Shown: one piece after another, positions 46,393-58,817 of the stretch
Position numbering within the stretch: the first letter of the stretch is position 1
How the letters are laid out: each line of letters starts with the position of its first letter
Source of the DNA: Pogonophryne albipinna
Lineage: Eukaryota > Chordata > Actinopteri > Perciformes > Artedidraconidae
DNA: 64,000 nt
Assembly (NCBI GenBank): GCA_028583405.1
Contig: CM053260.1
Coordinates: forward strand, 26,914,425-26,978,424
Direction of reading: 5' to 3'
The notes under the pieces: generated by a model
The model's input: only the letters and a program-made list of their open reading frames with translations
Told to the model about the DNA's origin: nothing
Database searches by the model: none
Made by a program: the position numbers and the translations under genes

Positions 46393-48461
46393 TGGTGACC
46401 CCGACGTGATTTTCGTTAGACCGGAGAGACTAGACATCCGGCTGTTGTCCGGAGCCGCTAGCAACCCGTTCAGACACACAGGGAGCTCAAACCATCGGTA
46501 AGAAGAAGCCTGTTATGTCAAATTCTTCAATAGTTTATTCAGGACAATCTTAGGACTGTGTGTTGGACGGCTGCTTCCGGTTCCTCAAAATAGCTGGGCA
46601 ATTAATGTTAAAAAACCAAATTTATAACAATCCTATAACACGTGGCGTTGTTTTGTCGCAAGCAGGGTGAGTTCAAATTTCTTCTTTTCCTTGCATTTAA
46701 CCCTGCATGATATTAATTTGTGTGTTTTATATTATTGTGTGTGTACTCGGTTTAAGTCTGATCATACTTCTCATACTATAAGGAGGTGTCTCTTCTTACG
46801 CTTTTCGGTTGAAGTCCTATAACGTAAATGATTGAAGTTCATTAAACAGTTGGAGTCTGTTAGAATAGAGGAGACCTCGCGAGTCAGTTAAAGGCTGAGG
46901 AAATTGAAGTGAGAGTTTGTCTAGCAGCAGTTGAGTCTGTTCTAAAAAAGTCCTTGTAATAGGCCTGAGTAGAGTTGAAGTCTTTATCAGTGTTTATCTG
47001 TTCTATTTACAACCAGACATTGCGAGTGGATTACGAAGAGAAGTGCGGCATTCGTGCGTCAGGTAGGACGATATTCTCCTGATTGTGTTTGATTAGCGTC
47101 TTATTTTGTCCCATTATAGCGTGTCTTAATAGAAACGGATATAAACATAGTGACTTTAAGTCAAATATTACGTAAAAGGGTTTAAAGTCCCATTAACGTA
47201 AAGGGTTCAAGTCCTATTTTTAATTGTAAAATACATAGAAGTGTTATAATTTTTAAACTAACGGTGTTGGGTTTGCGTTGTACGCTCTAGATTACAACAT
47301 ATCTCACCAGTGACTCCTTATGCTACAGTAAAGATCAACAGTCATTATTCAAAACCCCCCTGTGAGAGACACGAGGTGTGTTTTTCAAATCCCTTTGTTC
47401 TTCAGGTTAGAGGTTGGAAATCAGTTGCCATCTTGTCTTGCCCTCATGTTGAAAATAAGCTACCACGGCAGTCGCCATTTGGTGAAATGCTAATTGAAAG
47501 TACTGTGTTTGTTTTTACACACTCAGTCGCACTCACATGAGGCTAGGCACTCCATATTGAGAAGGACAAATCATATTTCTTTGCAGAGTTGGAACTATTA
47601 AAATAGACAGGTTATCTTTACCGTGGGAAGTTTGGTATTTGTAGGAGTCTGGTTTTGGAAGTATTCTTGTTTGCAAGTGCGTATTGGCGGTTTTTTGAAT
47701 ATTCTTGTTTGCAAATGTGTTTTGGCGGTTATGTGCTGTGTTGTTTAACCATATTCCAATTTTCTTCCAATTTTTAAGGAAAAAAGCTTCTTCTTGTTAA
47801 AAAAGGTCAGTTTTGCAACAGCTATCCCTAGTGGATTGAGCTGGAAATTACAACAGCGCACTCTGCGGGTAATACAGAATTATTACAAAGATACTATAAC
47901 ATTTTGAAGCTTGATTTTAAGTGTTAAGAATGAACACATGTGCCAATCGCCAGGATAGAATTACAAAGTGGTTTCTAATTAAAAGATGAGAAATTTTACA
48001 TAATAGACTTTCAAACTAGACTGTAGAATATTCAAACACCAATTTATTGAAGCTAACACAAGTTATGGCATTTGCATAATTCCATACACGTCGGTATGCA
48101 CTGTACACACTGGATTTAGATTTTCACCCGATTTCTATTTTCATATTTCAAAAGTCAAAACCATAGACTGTACAATTTTTATTTTAACATTTCAGATTTT
48201 AAAATGTGCATAATTTTTATCTTTTAATTTACTTTATTAATATTTTACAAAACTTAAATCATAATAAAAAAATAAAAAAAAACTATAACTTTTAAAAAAT
48301 GATAAAAAAAAAAAAAAACTTAAAAAAAAAAAAAAAAACAGATTTAAAGTTAAGTTCGGATGACATAGGATATTATTTATCAGGAACGAAGGTGCTAGTC
48401 GGAGGATTAGTGTTTTAATCTTTGATAATTTAATAATATTCATTCGAATAGGAAGAGAGCA

Positions 48462-49005
48462 TGTCACCGAAAGAAACTAAGTTGAGACCAGACGCAGAGC
48501 CAGGCTCAACTGCAGATATCAAGGCAAGGGTAAAAATCAGATCAGATGCTTTAACCTTTCCAATTAAAAGACAGAAGACATGGAAACCAAATAGAGAAAA
48601 CTGTTGGAACAGTGGCAAACAAGAGGACTGATTCCAGCAGATGATCAGCCTGGACCAGCAAAAGCCCATAGAAGAGCAGTACTCGACTATGAGCACGAAC
48701 AATGCCTACAACAGCTAAGTATATGGAGGGAAGCTGAAGAAAGATATATAAGAGTTACAAGTCTGATACTCCATCTGGAATATGCCAGCCTATTGGCACA
48801 CAGCATAAATGTGGTCCGAGTAGCAGACCTGCCAGTGAGGGAAGACATAGCAGAAAAAACAAAAGACACCGTAGCTTGTAGGAACAAGACAAGGAGAAGG
48901 GAGGGGAAACTTCCAGAGAAGGCAGGGCAGACACCTCCAACAATTCAAGCTCAGGAAGAACCAGAGAATGCAGGGCAGACACCTCAAACAGTTAATCTCA
49001 GATAG
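48462..49005 (+). pseudogene. Possible gag-region remnant of the retrovirus
   Basis: An ATG (MSPKETKLRP) opens a frame that stops near 48630. An overlapping frame continues for 133 codons with a Gln/Arg-rich, helical-looking segment (AEERYIRVTSLILHLEYASL) and Pro/Gln repeats at the end. Position downstream of the leader fits gag, but no zinc knuckle or matrix motif is present. Broken by at least one frameshift near 48600. Confidence 0.35.
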
Positions 49006-50687
49006 TGCCAGAAAATCAGATGCAGAAAACCAGGGGAGGTTTCCATGATGACAACGGAGGCAGGGGGTCCCAGAGATGTCAAAGACAAACAGGGGTGCCA
49101 AACATGACCCAAATGCCACTGACGCCCTGTATCAACCACAACAATGAGGAAGCTCAGAGGGCCAGACCACCAGGTGATGCATCTTCAGCACAAGGGTATT
49201 TTGAAATCCAGCTACATTGAGCCATATCTGTCACCACAGGAGGGAGAGGTTTAATGTTTAATGTAAAACAAAATTGAGAGTAGCATTTGCATTTACACAT
49301 AAAGCATCCACAGAATAGAACATTTAGCAGACTATTTTTGTAATTATGAGAAGGAAAGAGATTACGAGTGATGTTGTTCCCCTACACAAAAAACTATTGT
49401 GTCCACACAGCTAGTGAGGTCAAGACGATGGGTTTCCACCCAAAATATGAAGACGGAAACCTAGTACTCGCCCAAGACGGAGGATCCTTACCAAGTCCTC
49501 CGGTTTACACCGACTGCAGTTCAAGGGGCGGTGATACACCTGACGTGGAGCTGTTGAGACCTGAAAACAGAAACTCGATTCTGCTGTGGTGAAGTCTGGC
49601 TACAAAGGGAGGTGTCCGATAGGGTCGCTTGTCTCAAACCAGTGAAGAAGTCAACAAGAACCCAGCAGAACTAGAGAGTGACTGTTAGCGGGAGAACAGT
49701 GAAGGAGTGACAGAGACTGGTACAACATTTTCCAGCCAGTACATAGATAGACCCCGTCAGAAGACCGGGGCTGTGTTTAAAGGGGAACTTCATTTATTGT
49801 TAGTGGAAGTGTAGTTTTTTAGTCAAACAATTCTGTGATTTATGGAGTCAGATTACATTTTTCTCATAAACAAAATTTTATAATCAGTCTGAAGTATCTG
49901 TTTTAAGGCAATAAGCTGTAGATTAAATAACATAACACTGATTGAGAGCTTGGATGAAGAAGTTGTAGGGTTTTAACAACAGTTTCAAGAATCAGTTTTT
50001 ATTTATTTATTCTTGAGTGACTTTACTGATTTATAATGTAGTGCGTAAGGCAATATCTCATTTTGAGTGAGGGGCACCAGCCCTCCATACATGTCGCCCT
50101 CTGTGAGAATAGTTCGTATTTTCCGGCTAGTTTAGAGAAATATTATTTTATCATATGTTTGTTCAGCAGTATCAACTAATCCTAGAATTATTGAGATGCA
50201 TTAGCGACACCAGGGGTATTGTTTTTCACAGCAATGATGCATTACACCAGGACAAAAGCCATTATTGAAACAAGTAAACAATTTTTGTGCTAAATGGCAG
50301 ATTTGAGTTAAAATGTTTTTATACCATCAGAAAACCATACATCATACGATATTTTTTGTACGCCTTATGGGTACACGGAGAAGTTATATTTATTTAATGC
50401 AACGTTAGGGGTTTTACATGTCCTGTTCAGAATAGGGTAATCATTGCAATATTAATTGAGCATGTTATGCTCAAAGGAGGGAGTGTCATGATTATACAGA
50501 TATGTTGATTTCAGTGACGTTGTAGTTCATAAATAATAACATGTAGTTAACAATAGGTCTCATAACAACAAGAGGTATGCCAAAGCTTGGGCTTTCTCCA
50601 AGGAGGGAGTGGTCCAGTTTTAGATATTAGACGAATAAAAGTAATGAATATGTCAGAACTCTGAGTAATATTATCCAAGTTTTGTCT

Positions 50688-50860
50688 ACACAGGCTAGGA
50701 AAGCTACAGAGCTACCAGACGAGACACCAGAAGAGACTCCTGTTCGGCCAGGTGATTGGGTGAGGGTGAAAGTTCACAAAAGACAGTGAGCTGATCCCCG
50801 GTGGACGGAACAGTGAGAAGTTGTAATGAACTTCACACGCGCTCCGGTTTAACGGTAAAG
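50688..50860 (+). pseudogene. Integrase C-terminal remnant
   Basis: The frame reads RPGDWVRVKVHKRQ and, after a stop, ADPRWTEQ. The PGDWV.VK......DPRW pattern is characteristic of the C-terminal SH3-like domain of retroviral integrase. Several stops follow within 60 bp. No upstream DDE core was found, so most of pol has been deleted. Confidence 0.55.
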
Positions 50861-51154
50861 AAAAAGGAGCAAATTGACACCACCTCACACATTGTCACCC
50901 TTCACTGGCAACTTCCAGAACATTATTGGGAGTTAGGACTGATTTGGCAGAGCTGGAACAAAACAATAAATAAGATAAAGATAGAAACAGCTCAAAAGAC
51001 GAATTGTCTATAGATTTTTATAGATTGTACACTAAAGTGAAAACCTATTTTTTGTTTTACATCTGAAAAAGAGTCCAATTTTTTTTATATACGTTATTAT
51101 AGTACTCATTATTTAAATTCTGTAACTGACACAACCAGGGATAAAATAGAGATG

Positions 51155-51300
51155 ATGTCAAGAACAAAGCCAAAGCAATTGTGGGGTCCCCTAGGGATAA
51201 GAGTCAGAATAGCATTGTTGATTGTGCTCATTACACTTGGCACTTTTCTGGTTGGATGGGGAGTACAATATCAAGTAAGACATGGATCCATTAGTTACTC
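51155..51300 (+). pseudogene. Possible envelope leader/membrane segment remnant
   Basis: One frame has a basic stretch followed by a strongly hydrophobic run (IALLIVLITLGTFLVGWGV), like an envelope signal or anchor. It lies just after the integrase remnant, where env begins. The downstream frame is broken repeatedly; no complete envelope domain is visible. Confidence 0.35.
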
Positions 51301-52187
51301 ATAGATAATGCCCACATCACTAACAGAACTCCAGCTGTGTTTCAGAGACTTTCGCTTATCCCCAGAGCCAAAAGATCAGCTGCGCAACAAGAGGAGGAGT
51401 TAGAAATACTCGTTCCCAAAGGTGAGGCGGTTACAATCAAGATGATTCACCCCCCATATATGCAGTTCTTGTATCAAATGATGAGATGGGTTTAAGTGAT
51501 CGGGATAATCAGTGATGGGGGTTTACAGATTAGGGGAATCTCCAAATACACTGGATCCATGTTTTAGTATGTACCAGAAACACCCCCTGTTAAGTTTATG
51601 GACAACCGACTGGTGACCTGAGCAAAATTATTGAAAATGATTCCAGTAGAAACAGGCTACTAACCCACAAGTACAGCTTTGTACGTACAAACTCTATGAA
51701 CAACATTCCCCAGCAGATTGTGGCGACATTGCAGATATGTCCAGTCACAGAAGTTACTTATGTTCTAAATAACAGTGAGATTTAAAGTGATGGAGAAAAT
51801 ATGGGGACGTTCTTTTATAGTGTGTGAAATATGTGGTGCTTGAAACATGTAGGTATTTTTAATTTATAGAAGAAAATGGTTTCCTGAAAGAGTTATTTGG
51901 AGTAGCCATGTTACAGTGGGTGGAAACAATGTTTAGGGATATGGCACAACCATTAGTAGACATTAATTGGGTTTAGATGACATTTAACATCTAAGACAGA
52001 TAGTAAGATTAGGAAAATAGCGTGGAAAGGATTGGATATATTTTACCTCAGTGTGTTAGAATTAGCTATAGGTAATGCGTCCCGAGATCTCTCTCTCTCT
52101 CTGCCTGTCAGAACGCTACGACCCCATCTTCAGACAAATGACCTCACCACAGGAGACTCCTCCTCCTCCATCGAAAAGACAGAGAAC

Positions 52188-52256
52188 CTGAGGCATCCAG
52201 AACCATCTCCACCTGAGGCATCCAGAACCATCTCCACCTGAGGCATCCAGAACCAA
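52188..52256. repeat. 25-bp tandem repeat in retroviral interior
   Basis: Three copies of GAGGCATCCAGAACCATCTC-type units; the last is partial. A separate 37-bp direct repeat (GGGACTTTATCACTGTATTA...) occurs at about 53409-53493. Confidence 0.85.
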
Positions 52257-54608
52257 ACCAGCATGCTGACAAAGAGGCAAACTCTCATCGGTCCCAGTAC
52301 AGGACATGAAGTTCCAGCCTGAGCCATGAGATTTGGCACAAGAGCAGAGTGTGGGACATGAGAGCGGAATACGCCCTCCATGCAACAGCATAGAGACTGA
52401 AAAGGAGGAGATGAAATGCAAAGCAGTTGGGCCACTGAAAAGAGTTACAGCGGGAGGATCCAAGAGCGGATGGACTGAGGAGAGGACAGAACCGGAGGAG
52501 TTGGCATGGTCCAGCAGAACGTGAGGGGGTCGTGGTTTGACAACCAGAGGGGAGAGAAGGAACACGGGAGTGAGTGAGTTTACACATAAACACACTTATT
52601 AGAAAATAATCCTAAAAACACACTGAGGGTAGAACATATTATTCAATCTTTTCATCATATAAACAAATTATTCTTATAGAGATTCTTATTCATGTGAGAA
52701 TTTGGGGAAGATTTAATTTGTTACAATATAGATAGCAGGCAAATCTTTATTTGAATGGAAAATGTTAAAGGTAGAGCTAGAACCAGGCCAAAGAAAGTAT
52801 TCCAATCTAGCATGGTTATTACCTCAGGAGAACTGTTAAAGTGGAAACATTTGATTGTCGTCCAAGATGTAGAGTTTTAAAAAGACACTAGGCAAAGAGC
52901 GATTGAAAATTTTAATTTTGAAAAACTAGTATAATTGGGAGTAATACATGCGGGGCCTTGGATCTCTCATTTTAATGGTGCATATTTTCGACAACCAATA
53001 TCGTTCAGGGAGAAGGGGTTGCTCAACCCACCCTGCAGATGTTTTAAATCTTACTTGCAGCTTCAGAGGGAGCGCACAGCACCAGAGTAGGAGTTTTAAA
53101 AGACAAGTGCCACCACCTCCTAATGCTCGTCCATTAAGCCAGATGACCTGACATTTAGAGATGTTATTTAAAAGGAGAAACATATCTGCCAAGAGTGAAA
53201 ATTCCTGAATTGAACTACAAACCATTAATGAAATGACTTCTGTTTTTAAAGTCCTTGTTAAAGGAGGGAGTAATTATCACATGCTCGGGCACCCAAGCTT
53301 CCACACACTGTTAAAAGGGCTCAGCATAGTTATTTAAGTAGACCAGAATTGAAAATAAATTAGTGTAATGCGTTATTGATATTACACCGGTTTTCACACC
53401 ATTTCAGGGACTTTATCACTGTATTAGAACAGACCACCCAAAGCTACTGAAGTAGGGACTTTATCACTGTATTAGAACAGACCACCCAAAGTCACCAAGT
53501 AGGAACTTTTAAGTGATGAAATTTTACAACTGTTGTAATTGACCAAAATCTTCTCCCAGAAATGACTGTCTAAAGTGCCGTACCCCAGAGTAGATGTTTG
53601 GTGGTATCATGGAACTAAAACCTTGTACTCAGTCTTGCCACAGGATTGGGCTGGGACCTGTGCATTAGCACAGCCAATGATGTTTTTAAACAACATGGAG
53701 AACACCCCAAAGCCAGTAGGGCTAAGAGACCAGTCCCAGGGGGAGTTTAGGCTCCAGGGTACAAGGATAGCATAGGGGCGCCCAGGGGAGGCCTAGATGT
53801 TGCATTAATTCCATGTCCTAAAATACCGATTGATCACAAAGGCCTCTTCTTGAGAACATATTACTTTCATACCTTAAATGGTATGAAAGGAGGGAGGGTA
53901 CATTTCTCATGAGGAGACAGTTTCCAGTGCTAGTAGAACAGGACGATCCACCCCCATATACAGATGTTGATGAAAATGATGAGTTAGTTTGAATGAGTTT
54001 AAATGATATGGATGTTCAGAGATGAGATTGTCCAATGAATGTCCAGCCGATGTGATTCTTTAAATGAAATCATGTGAAGAAGTGAGCAAAATAAAATGCT
54101 AAAATAGCGTGAATCCATTTCAATTTACTTATACTATTCCAAGATAGTGTATTTTTATTTTTATTATTACATAACACTGATCCAAGATAATTTATTTCAT
54201 TTTTGTTATTTTTCACGGTTCTATATGATCGATTTCATGCATTTTAGAATCATTACTATTTTAAAATGGGTTGTTTCTTTTCACTTTGTAAAAACAAGTG
54301 CCTTAAACACTGAGCGTGGTGTGAGAACGGTTTCTGTGAAAGGAGGGAGGAAGAAATGTTCTGATACCAAGCCATTGCTGCTATTCTGAAGAACCATATT
54401 GAATGTTAACACTAGAAGTTGTGCACAAGGGAACACTTTTATGTTTGAACAGTCAAAGTATTTTTGTATTTATGTAAAGTTGAGGCTATTCGAAACATTC
54501 CATTTTTGATTGTATGTTTTTTATATGAGTTATGTACTATGCAGAGTTCAGATGAAGGACTCATTGATTTCAGTATTATACACACCTTTTAGGTGTGTAA
54601 GGAGGGAC

Positions 54609-55382
54609 TGTTAGAAATTAAAATCAATGTTTTGATAGCATAATGTAGTTTAAACATACCGTCAGTTTAAAAGCTGTTTTATACTGAAAAACCAGAAGTT
54701 CCCGTGCACAACCAGTGGTTAAGCTTTTATTCTGAAAATCCTTCATCTCCGGTTAGCATTTAGCATGAGGCTAATATACCATTTACTATAGAGGTGAATT
54801 TAGCAGCGAGATGATATGATGTTGCACACCGAAACCTACTGATTTCAACACTACAATTACAGACGTCGAGATATTATTATTATTGTTGAATATTACATGA
54901 AGGTACAGTTTATTTGAGTACGATATTGTTTACAGATGTGAGTAGCATGTGACAACTTCCGGATCGACCGGAAACCTAACTGCTGTGAAGTATTTCCTGT
55001 ATTTTTTGGAGTATTGATTACAGCGTTTAGAATGTGTTAAATGAAAAGTCATGAAAGAGTTAAGGAAGAGAAAAGCCGTGTTTAGATATATTGAATGTAC
55101 AATGTCTGTATCCTCTGATATGCGAAACAACGGACATTAAGACGTGGAGAGCCGCCCGCTGGGAGGAGCCAGCAGAGGATATATAAACGCCGGGACCGGC
55201 CTCTTTCTACACCGGCCAAACTCAGAGAAACAGCTGTTTTACTCTCGAACAATATTCTGCTTGTAACATTACCGCGCCTTTCTTTTTAATTAAAGTACCA
55301 ATTTGACACCATCTCAGAGACTCCATTTAGTCTCCTTTTAAGCTTCTCTCCTGGAGGCGAGAATAACGAACACAACATAACA
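54609..55382 (+). repeat. 3' LTR of endogenous retrovirus
   Basis: 774 bp, preceded by the polypurine tract and followed by the TAGG target duplication. Confidence 0.9.
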
Positions 55383-55874
55383 TAGGCTATGATCAGTAGC
55401 CTATGTCAGATGACCAGATCGCCACTGGGCTTACAACTAAAGACACAGCCACGCAAAAACTGCAGCATGTGTACGGCTCCTTAAAGGTAGGTAAGAATGG
55501 AGGAACCAGCTCGAGTGCGCTCGAATTGGAAAGTACACAACCGAAAAAAATCTTCCTTCAGACTTCCTTACAGAGCCCTTCCTCCAACACACACGAACGT
55601 GCACATGACCAATGAGGGCACGAGATAAGTTTGTGCACAGAGGGAAGGCTGCAGGCCGTTAGGCCATCCAATTATCTACCGCGGGCCGAGGCAGATAATT
55701 GGACTTGCTTTTTACAGCACCACGGCTTCCACAGATGAAATATTTGTATGTATTTATTGTCAAAGCATTTAATTTATACATTGCTATCGGGATGTTAGGA
55801 GCATTCCATGGAATATAACAAAAAGGGTTTCCGAAGTGAATTACCTACCCTACCTTTAATTAAATATTTACAAA

Positions 55875-55985
55875 CAACTATTTACAAAAAAGGGTTAGGG
55901 TAAGCAACTATTTACAAAAAAGGGTTAGGGTAAGCAACTATTTACAAAAAAGGGTTAGGGTAAGCAACTATTTACAAAAAAGCAA
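55875..55985. repeat. 30-bp tandem repeat with GGGTTAGGG core
   Basis: Three full units of GCAACTATTTACAAAAAAGG plus GTTAGGGTAA, then degenerate partial units. The GGGTTAGGG core resembles vertebrate telomere repeat but is a single interstitial word per unit. Confidence 0.9.
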
Positions 55986-56020
55986 TACTATTGACAAAAA
56001 AGCAATACAGAACTCTAGGG

Positions 56021-58587
56021 CAGTGGTTCCCAAACTTTTTGTGCCCAAGGACAAGTAAAAATCTCAAGGCACACCTATTGTGCAAAATAGCCCTTAAAAC
56101 ACGTGTTATTACTCCTATCATGTAAAATATCTGTAAATGTGCATAATTATTTACTAATGCCAAATAAAATGTGACAAAGACAACTATATATTACTCATGA
56201 AATATTTATTAACGAAATATTTCAGAAATTAATTTGAAACTTTATCAAATTAGGCTTCATCAAAGCAGCAACACACTCATTTAAACCAGACAGGTCACAC
56301 AATTAAAAATGAGGCAAAGGAAACTCAGCAGAAATTCAGCACAGAGAACTGTCAATGCAAGGAAGCTGCAATGGTCCTGAACTACAAATTATAAATGTAA
56401 CATTTCAACAATCAGCATTGAAACATGTGCTATTGTAAATATGTTGCCGACTTACAAATTAGTGAGATACATGTGCCTGTCGGGGCGCGCAGATTTTTTT
56501 AATCCTTGGTGGCACTGAGGAGAGGGCCACTCGCAAGTCCTGTTCAACAGAGAGCCGTGACCTCCTGTTGTTCTTCATGTAAACAGTGGGAAAAAGAAGA
56601 AGTTCCACAATCGCGTGGTGGGAGATGCTTGGGTACTCCGATGCAGAAGCCAACAAAAACTGATCCAGTGGGAGCTCACTAAATTTGAGTTTCAGTGTGC
56701 GGTCCACACGGAGCTCTGCGCACTCCTCTCTCTCTTTCATAGTGAGCTTTTCTGTTGAGTATTCCTGGTGGAATGGGTCTCGGATCCAGTCATAGTCCTC
56801 GATGTCAGCCACACGTGGAAAATAGCGCTCAAACCTCTCTTTTAAGGTCTGAAGGTGTTCGGCATATAGAGCGCGCTCCCTAGCTGCCTGCGGCGCAGCT
56901 GATGCCAGCGGGAACATGTCCATGGAGCCCTGTTCCCAAGCCTCGCGCCACAGGATAAGTTTGCCCATAAACCCCCGAATCTTGTCTGTGGATGATAAAA
57001 TGTTTTCATTCCTGCCCTGAAGCTTGTGTTTAACTCGTTGAGATGCCCAAATATGTCTGCGAGGTAAGCCAGCCTGGCGCACCACCTCTCATCCGCGAGC
57101 TTGTCTTTATGTGGGACAGCGTGTTCACGTGAAAACTCCAAAAGCTCTTCCCGAAGCTCATAAAGACGGGATATGACTTTCCCCTGTGACAGCCAACGTA
57201 CCTCTGTGTGGAGGATCAGGCTTTGGTGGTCGGCTCCCATCTCGGCGCACAGCTGGGAGAAGAGGCGAGATTTCAGGGGCCTTGATTTGATGTAATTCAC
57301 CTGCATCTGCACAGCCTGATTCAGCACCTCAGTCAACTCCGGGGGCATGGTTTTGGCAACTAATGCCTCTCGATGCAAAATGCAGTGGTTTGTCACGATA
57401 TGTGGGTTTTGTGCTCTCATGCACTTAGCAATAAATCCTTTCACTCTCCCCGTCATGCTTGCCGCACCATCTGTGCAAAGACACAGGCACATTCCAGGTC
57501 AGACTGTTCTCTTTTATATAGTTATTAGTTACCCTGAATATTTCTTCTCCCGTAGTATGGCTTTCCATTTCTTTGCAGAAGAAAAACGTCTCTTTGATAG
57601 AGTCAGCATCAACATATCTGGCGTTTGGCAGAAGTTGGGCAGCCCCACTTATGTCAGTAGATTTGTCTATTTGTAGGGAAAATCTGCCGCTCGCCTGCAG
57701 TTTCTCTGTTAAATGTTGCTCAATGTCTTCTGACATGTCATCGATACTTCTTTTGATTGTATTATCAGACGACGGCACTTTGGATAGCTCATTTGCGGCA
57801 TCTGGACCCAGCATGACACCTGTAATTTTTTTGCAAGCGGGGAGGATGAGTGTCTCCGCTATTGTGTGAGGTTTCTTCTGCTTTGCAATGAGCTCCGCTA
57901 GCATGTAACTAGCCTCCATTGCCTTTTCAGACACTTTCACACAATCCAACAAACGGTCTTGCTGCCTCTGGTTCAGATCCCGCGCTCTTTTGAAGTAGGC
58001 CAAGTTTCTAGTCTGAACATGGAAGGGATGTTTGGTTTCCAAGTGCCTCTTCAGCTTGCTTGGAACCATGTTCGCATTAGCTAACTTCTCCCGACAGACG
58101 ACGCACTCTGGCTGAGGATTGTTGACATCCCCGGTCCAACTGAAGCCAAAAGACAGGTAACTTTCATGATACTGAATCTGATCTTTTCTTTCGGTGGTGG
58201 GTTGTCGGCAGTCTCTGCACTGTTGGTTGGTGGTTTGCTCCGCACAAGAAAGCGCTCCATTTTCCCTCTTGCGTGTTTCTCTGTTTTAATGTTGTCCTTC
58301 AGCCTTTGATGTGTCACGGTCTTATAATTCCCACCTGAGCAACTGTGTTAACAGCGAAATATGAGGATTTTTTTTTAAAGAATTGTTTTTAGGTATAGAG
58401 TTTGCATCTGTATTATGAAATGAGTGCATACAAAGTACTGATATAGTAGGCCTACATTAAAAAATAATTATTTTTGTGTAGTTGTATATTGCAATAATAA
58501 CGTATGGTTGTCACAAAATCCCACGGCACACCCGGACTTGCCTCACAGCACACCAGTGTGCCGCGGCACACCGTTTGGGAACCACTG
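56021..58587 (-). mobile_element. hAT transposon with degraded BED-finger transposase
   Basis: The ends CAGTGGTTCCCAAAC and GTTTGGGAACCACTG form exact inverted repeats, flanked by the perfect 8-bp duplication CTCTAGGG (56013-56020, 58588-58595). It is 2567 bp long, near full length for this group. The transposase on the minus strand is broken but the ends look usable. Confidence 0.92.
56459..58317 (-). pseudogene. hAT transposase (ZBED5/SCAND3-like), frameshifted
   Basis: Minus-strand pieces in order: an N-terminal piece (MERFLVRSKPP, 58081-58317 frame); a BED-type zinc finger (ECVVCREKLANANMVPSKL then H...H) spanning a frame change near 58150; a middle region (57425-58069 frame); then CLCTDGAASMTGRVKGF in another frame from about 57490, with EVRWLSQGKVISRLYELREE typical of the hAT catalytic domain; and a last piece in a third frame from about 57035 ending DLRVALSSVPPRIKKI. 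At least three frameshifts are visible, and the conserved segment just before the C-terminal dimerisation motif is partly missing. It would bind the transposon ends and cut and paste; now non-functional. Confidence 0.85.
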
Positions 58588-58595
58588 CTCTAGGG

Positions 58596-58817
58596 CTTCC
58601 AGGAGCCTAACCATTTTGTGAAAGGGACATCCTCTTCATCTGTTTCCTGGGCCCTAAAAAGCAGAGCAAGAATAGGAACAGTGGTCAATAAGGGGAGAGA
58701 ATACAGTTGGGAGCAGACTGAACAGAGGACATAGCAATATTCATGTTAAAATGTTTGCACAACAAATATTATGGCACTTTCGTTTATATTGCATTTTAAG
58801 AGATCAGTTGTCATACC
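58596..58817. promoter_or_regulatory. Upstream region of the THAP gene
   Basis: Short non-coding stretch between the hAT element and the first THAP codon. No TATA box or other recognised motif; any promoter here is inferred only from position. Confidence 0.2.

Larger units (their letters stand above)
45609..55382 (+). mobile_element. Endogenous retrovirus with young LTRs and decayed interior
   Basis: LTRs of 784 and 774 bp (TGTTAG...ATAACA) surround 8.2 kb. The 4-bp duplication TAGG flanks the element and the empty site TGTAGGCTATG is visible in block Q. A primer-binding-type sequence TTGGTGACCCCGACGTGA follows the 5' LTR, a splice-donor-like CGGTAAGAAG lies near 46497, and a polypurine tract AAGGAGGGAC precedes the 3' LTR. 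Only short coding remnants are visible: a possible gag piece, an integrase C-terminus and an envelope-leader-like segment. Reverse transcriptase, RNase H and the integrase core were not found. Four-base duplication and layout resemble gamma/epsilon-type retroviruses; genus not assigned. Confidence 0.8.
38328..55855. mobile_element. Giant inverted-repeat (foldback) structure with M2-type ends
   Basis: Left end AGGTAGGGTAGGTAATTC after TTAA; right end GAATTACCTACCCTACCT before TTAA (55856-55859). The left arm, 38328 to about 40187, reappears inverted on the right up to 55855 once inserted elements are ignored. The order is left arm, loop (about 40188-40861), inverted arm (to 42825), then a second loop and arm (42826 onward), and finally the outer arm. 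The core of about 2.89 kb was thus tandemly duplicated. No transposase is encoded. Later insertions are two copies of a 453-bp hAT and one endogenous retrovirus. Confidence 0.7.

Noticed and set aside
52116..52595. 159-codon minus frame in the retroviral interior
   Set aside because: Antisense to the element, over a tandem repeat, with no domain.
55875..55985. True telomeric array
   Set aside because: Only one TTAGGG-like word per 30-bp unit; not a (TTAGGG)n array.
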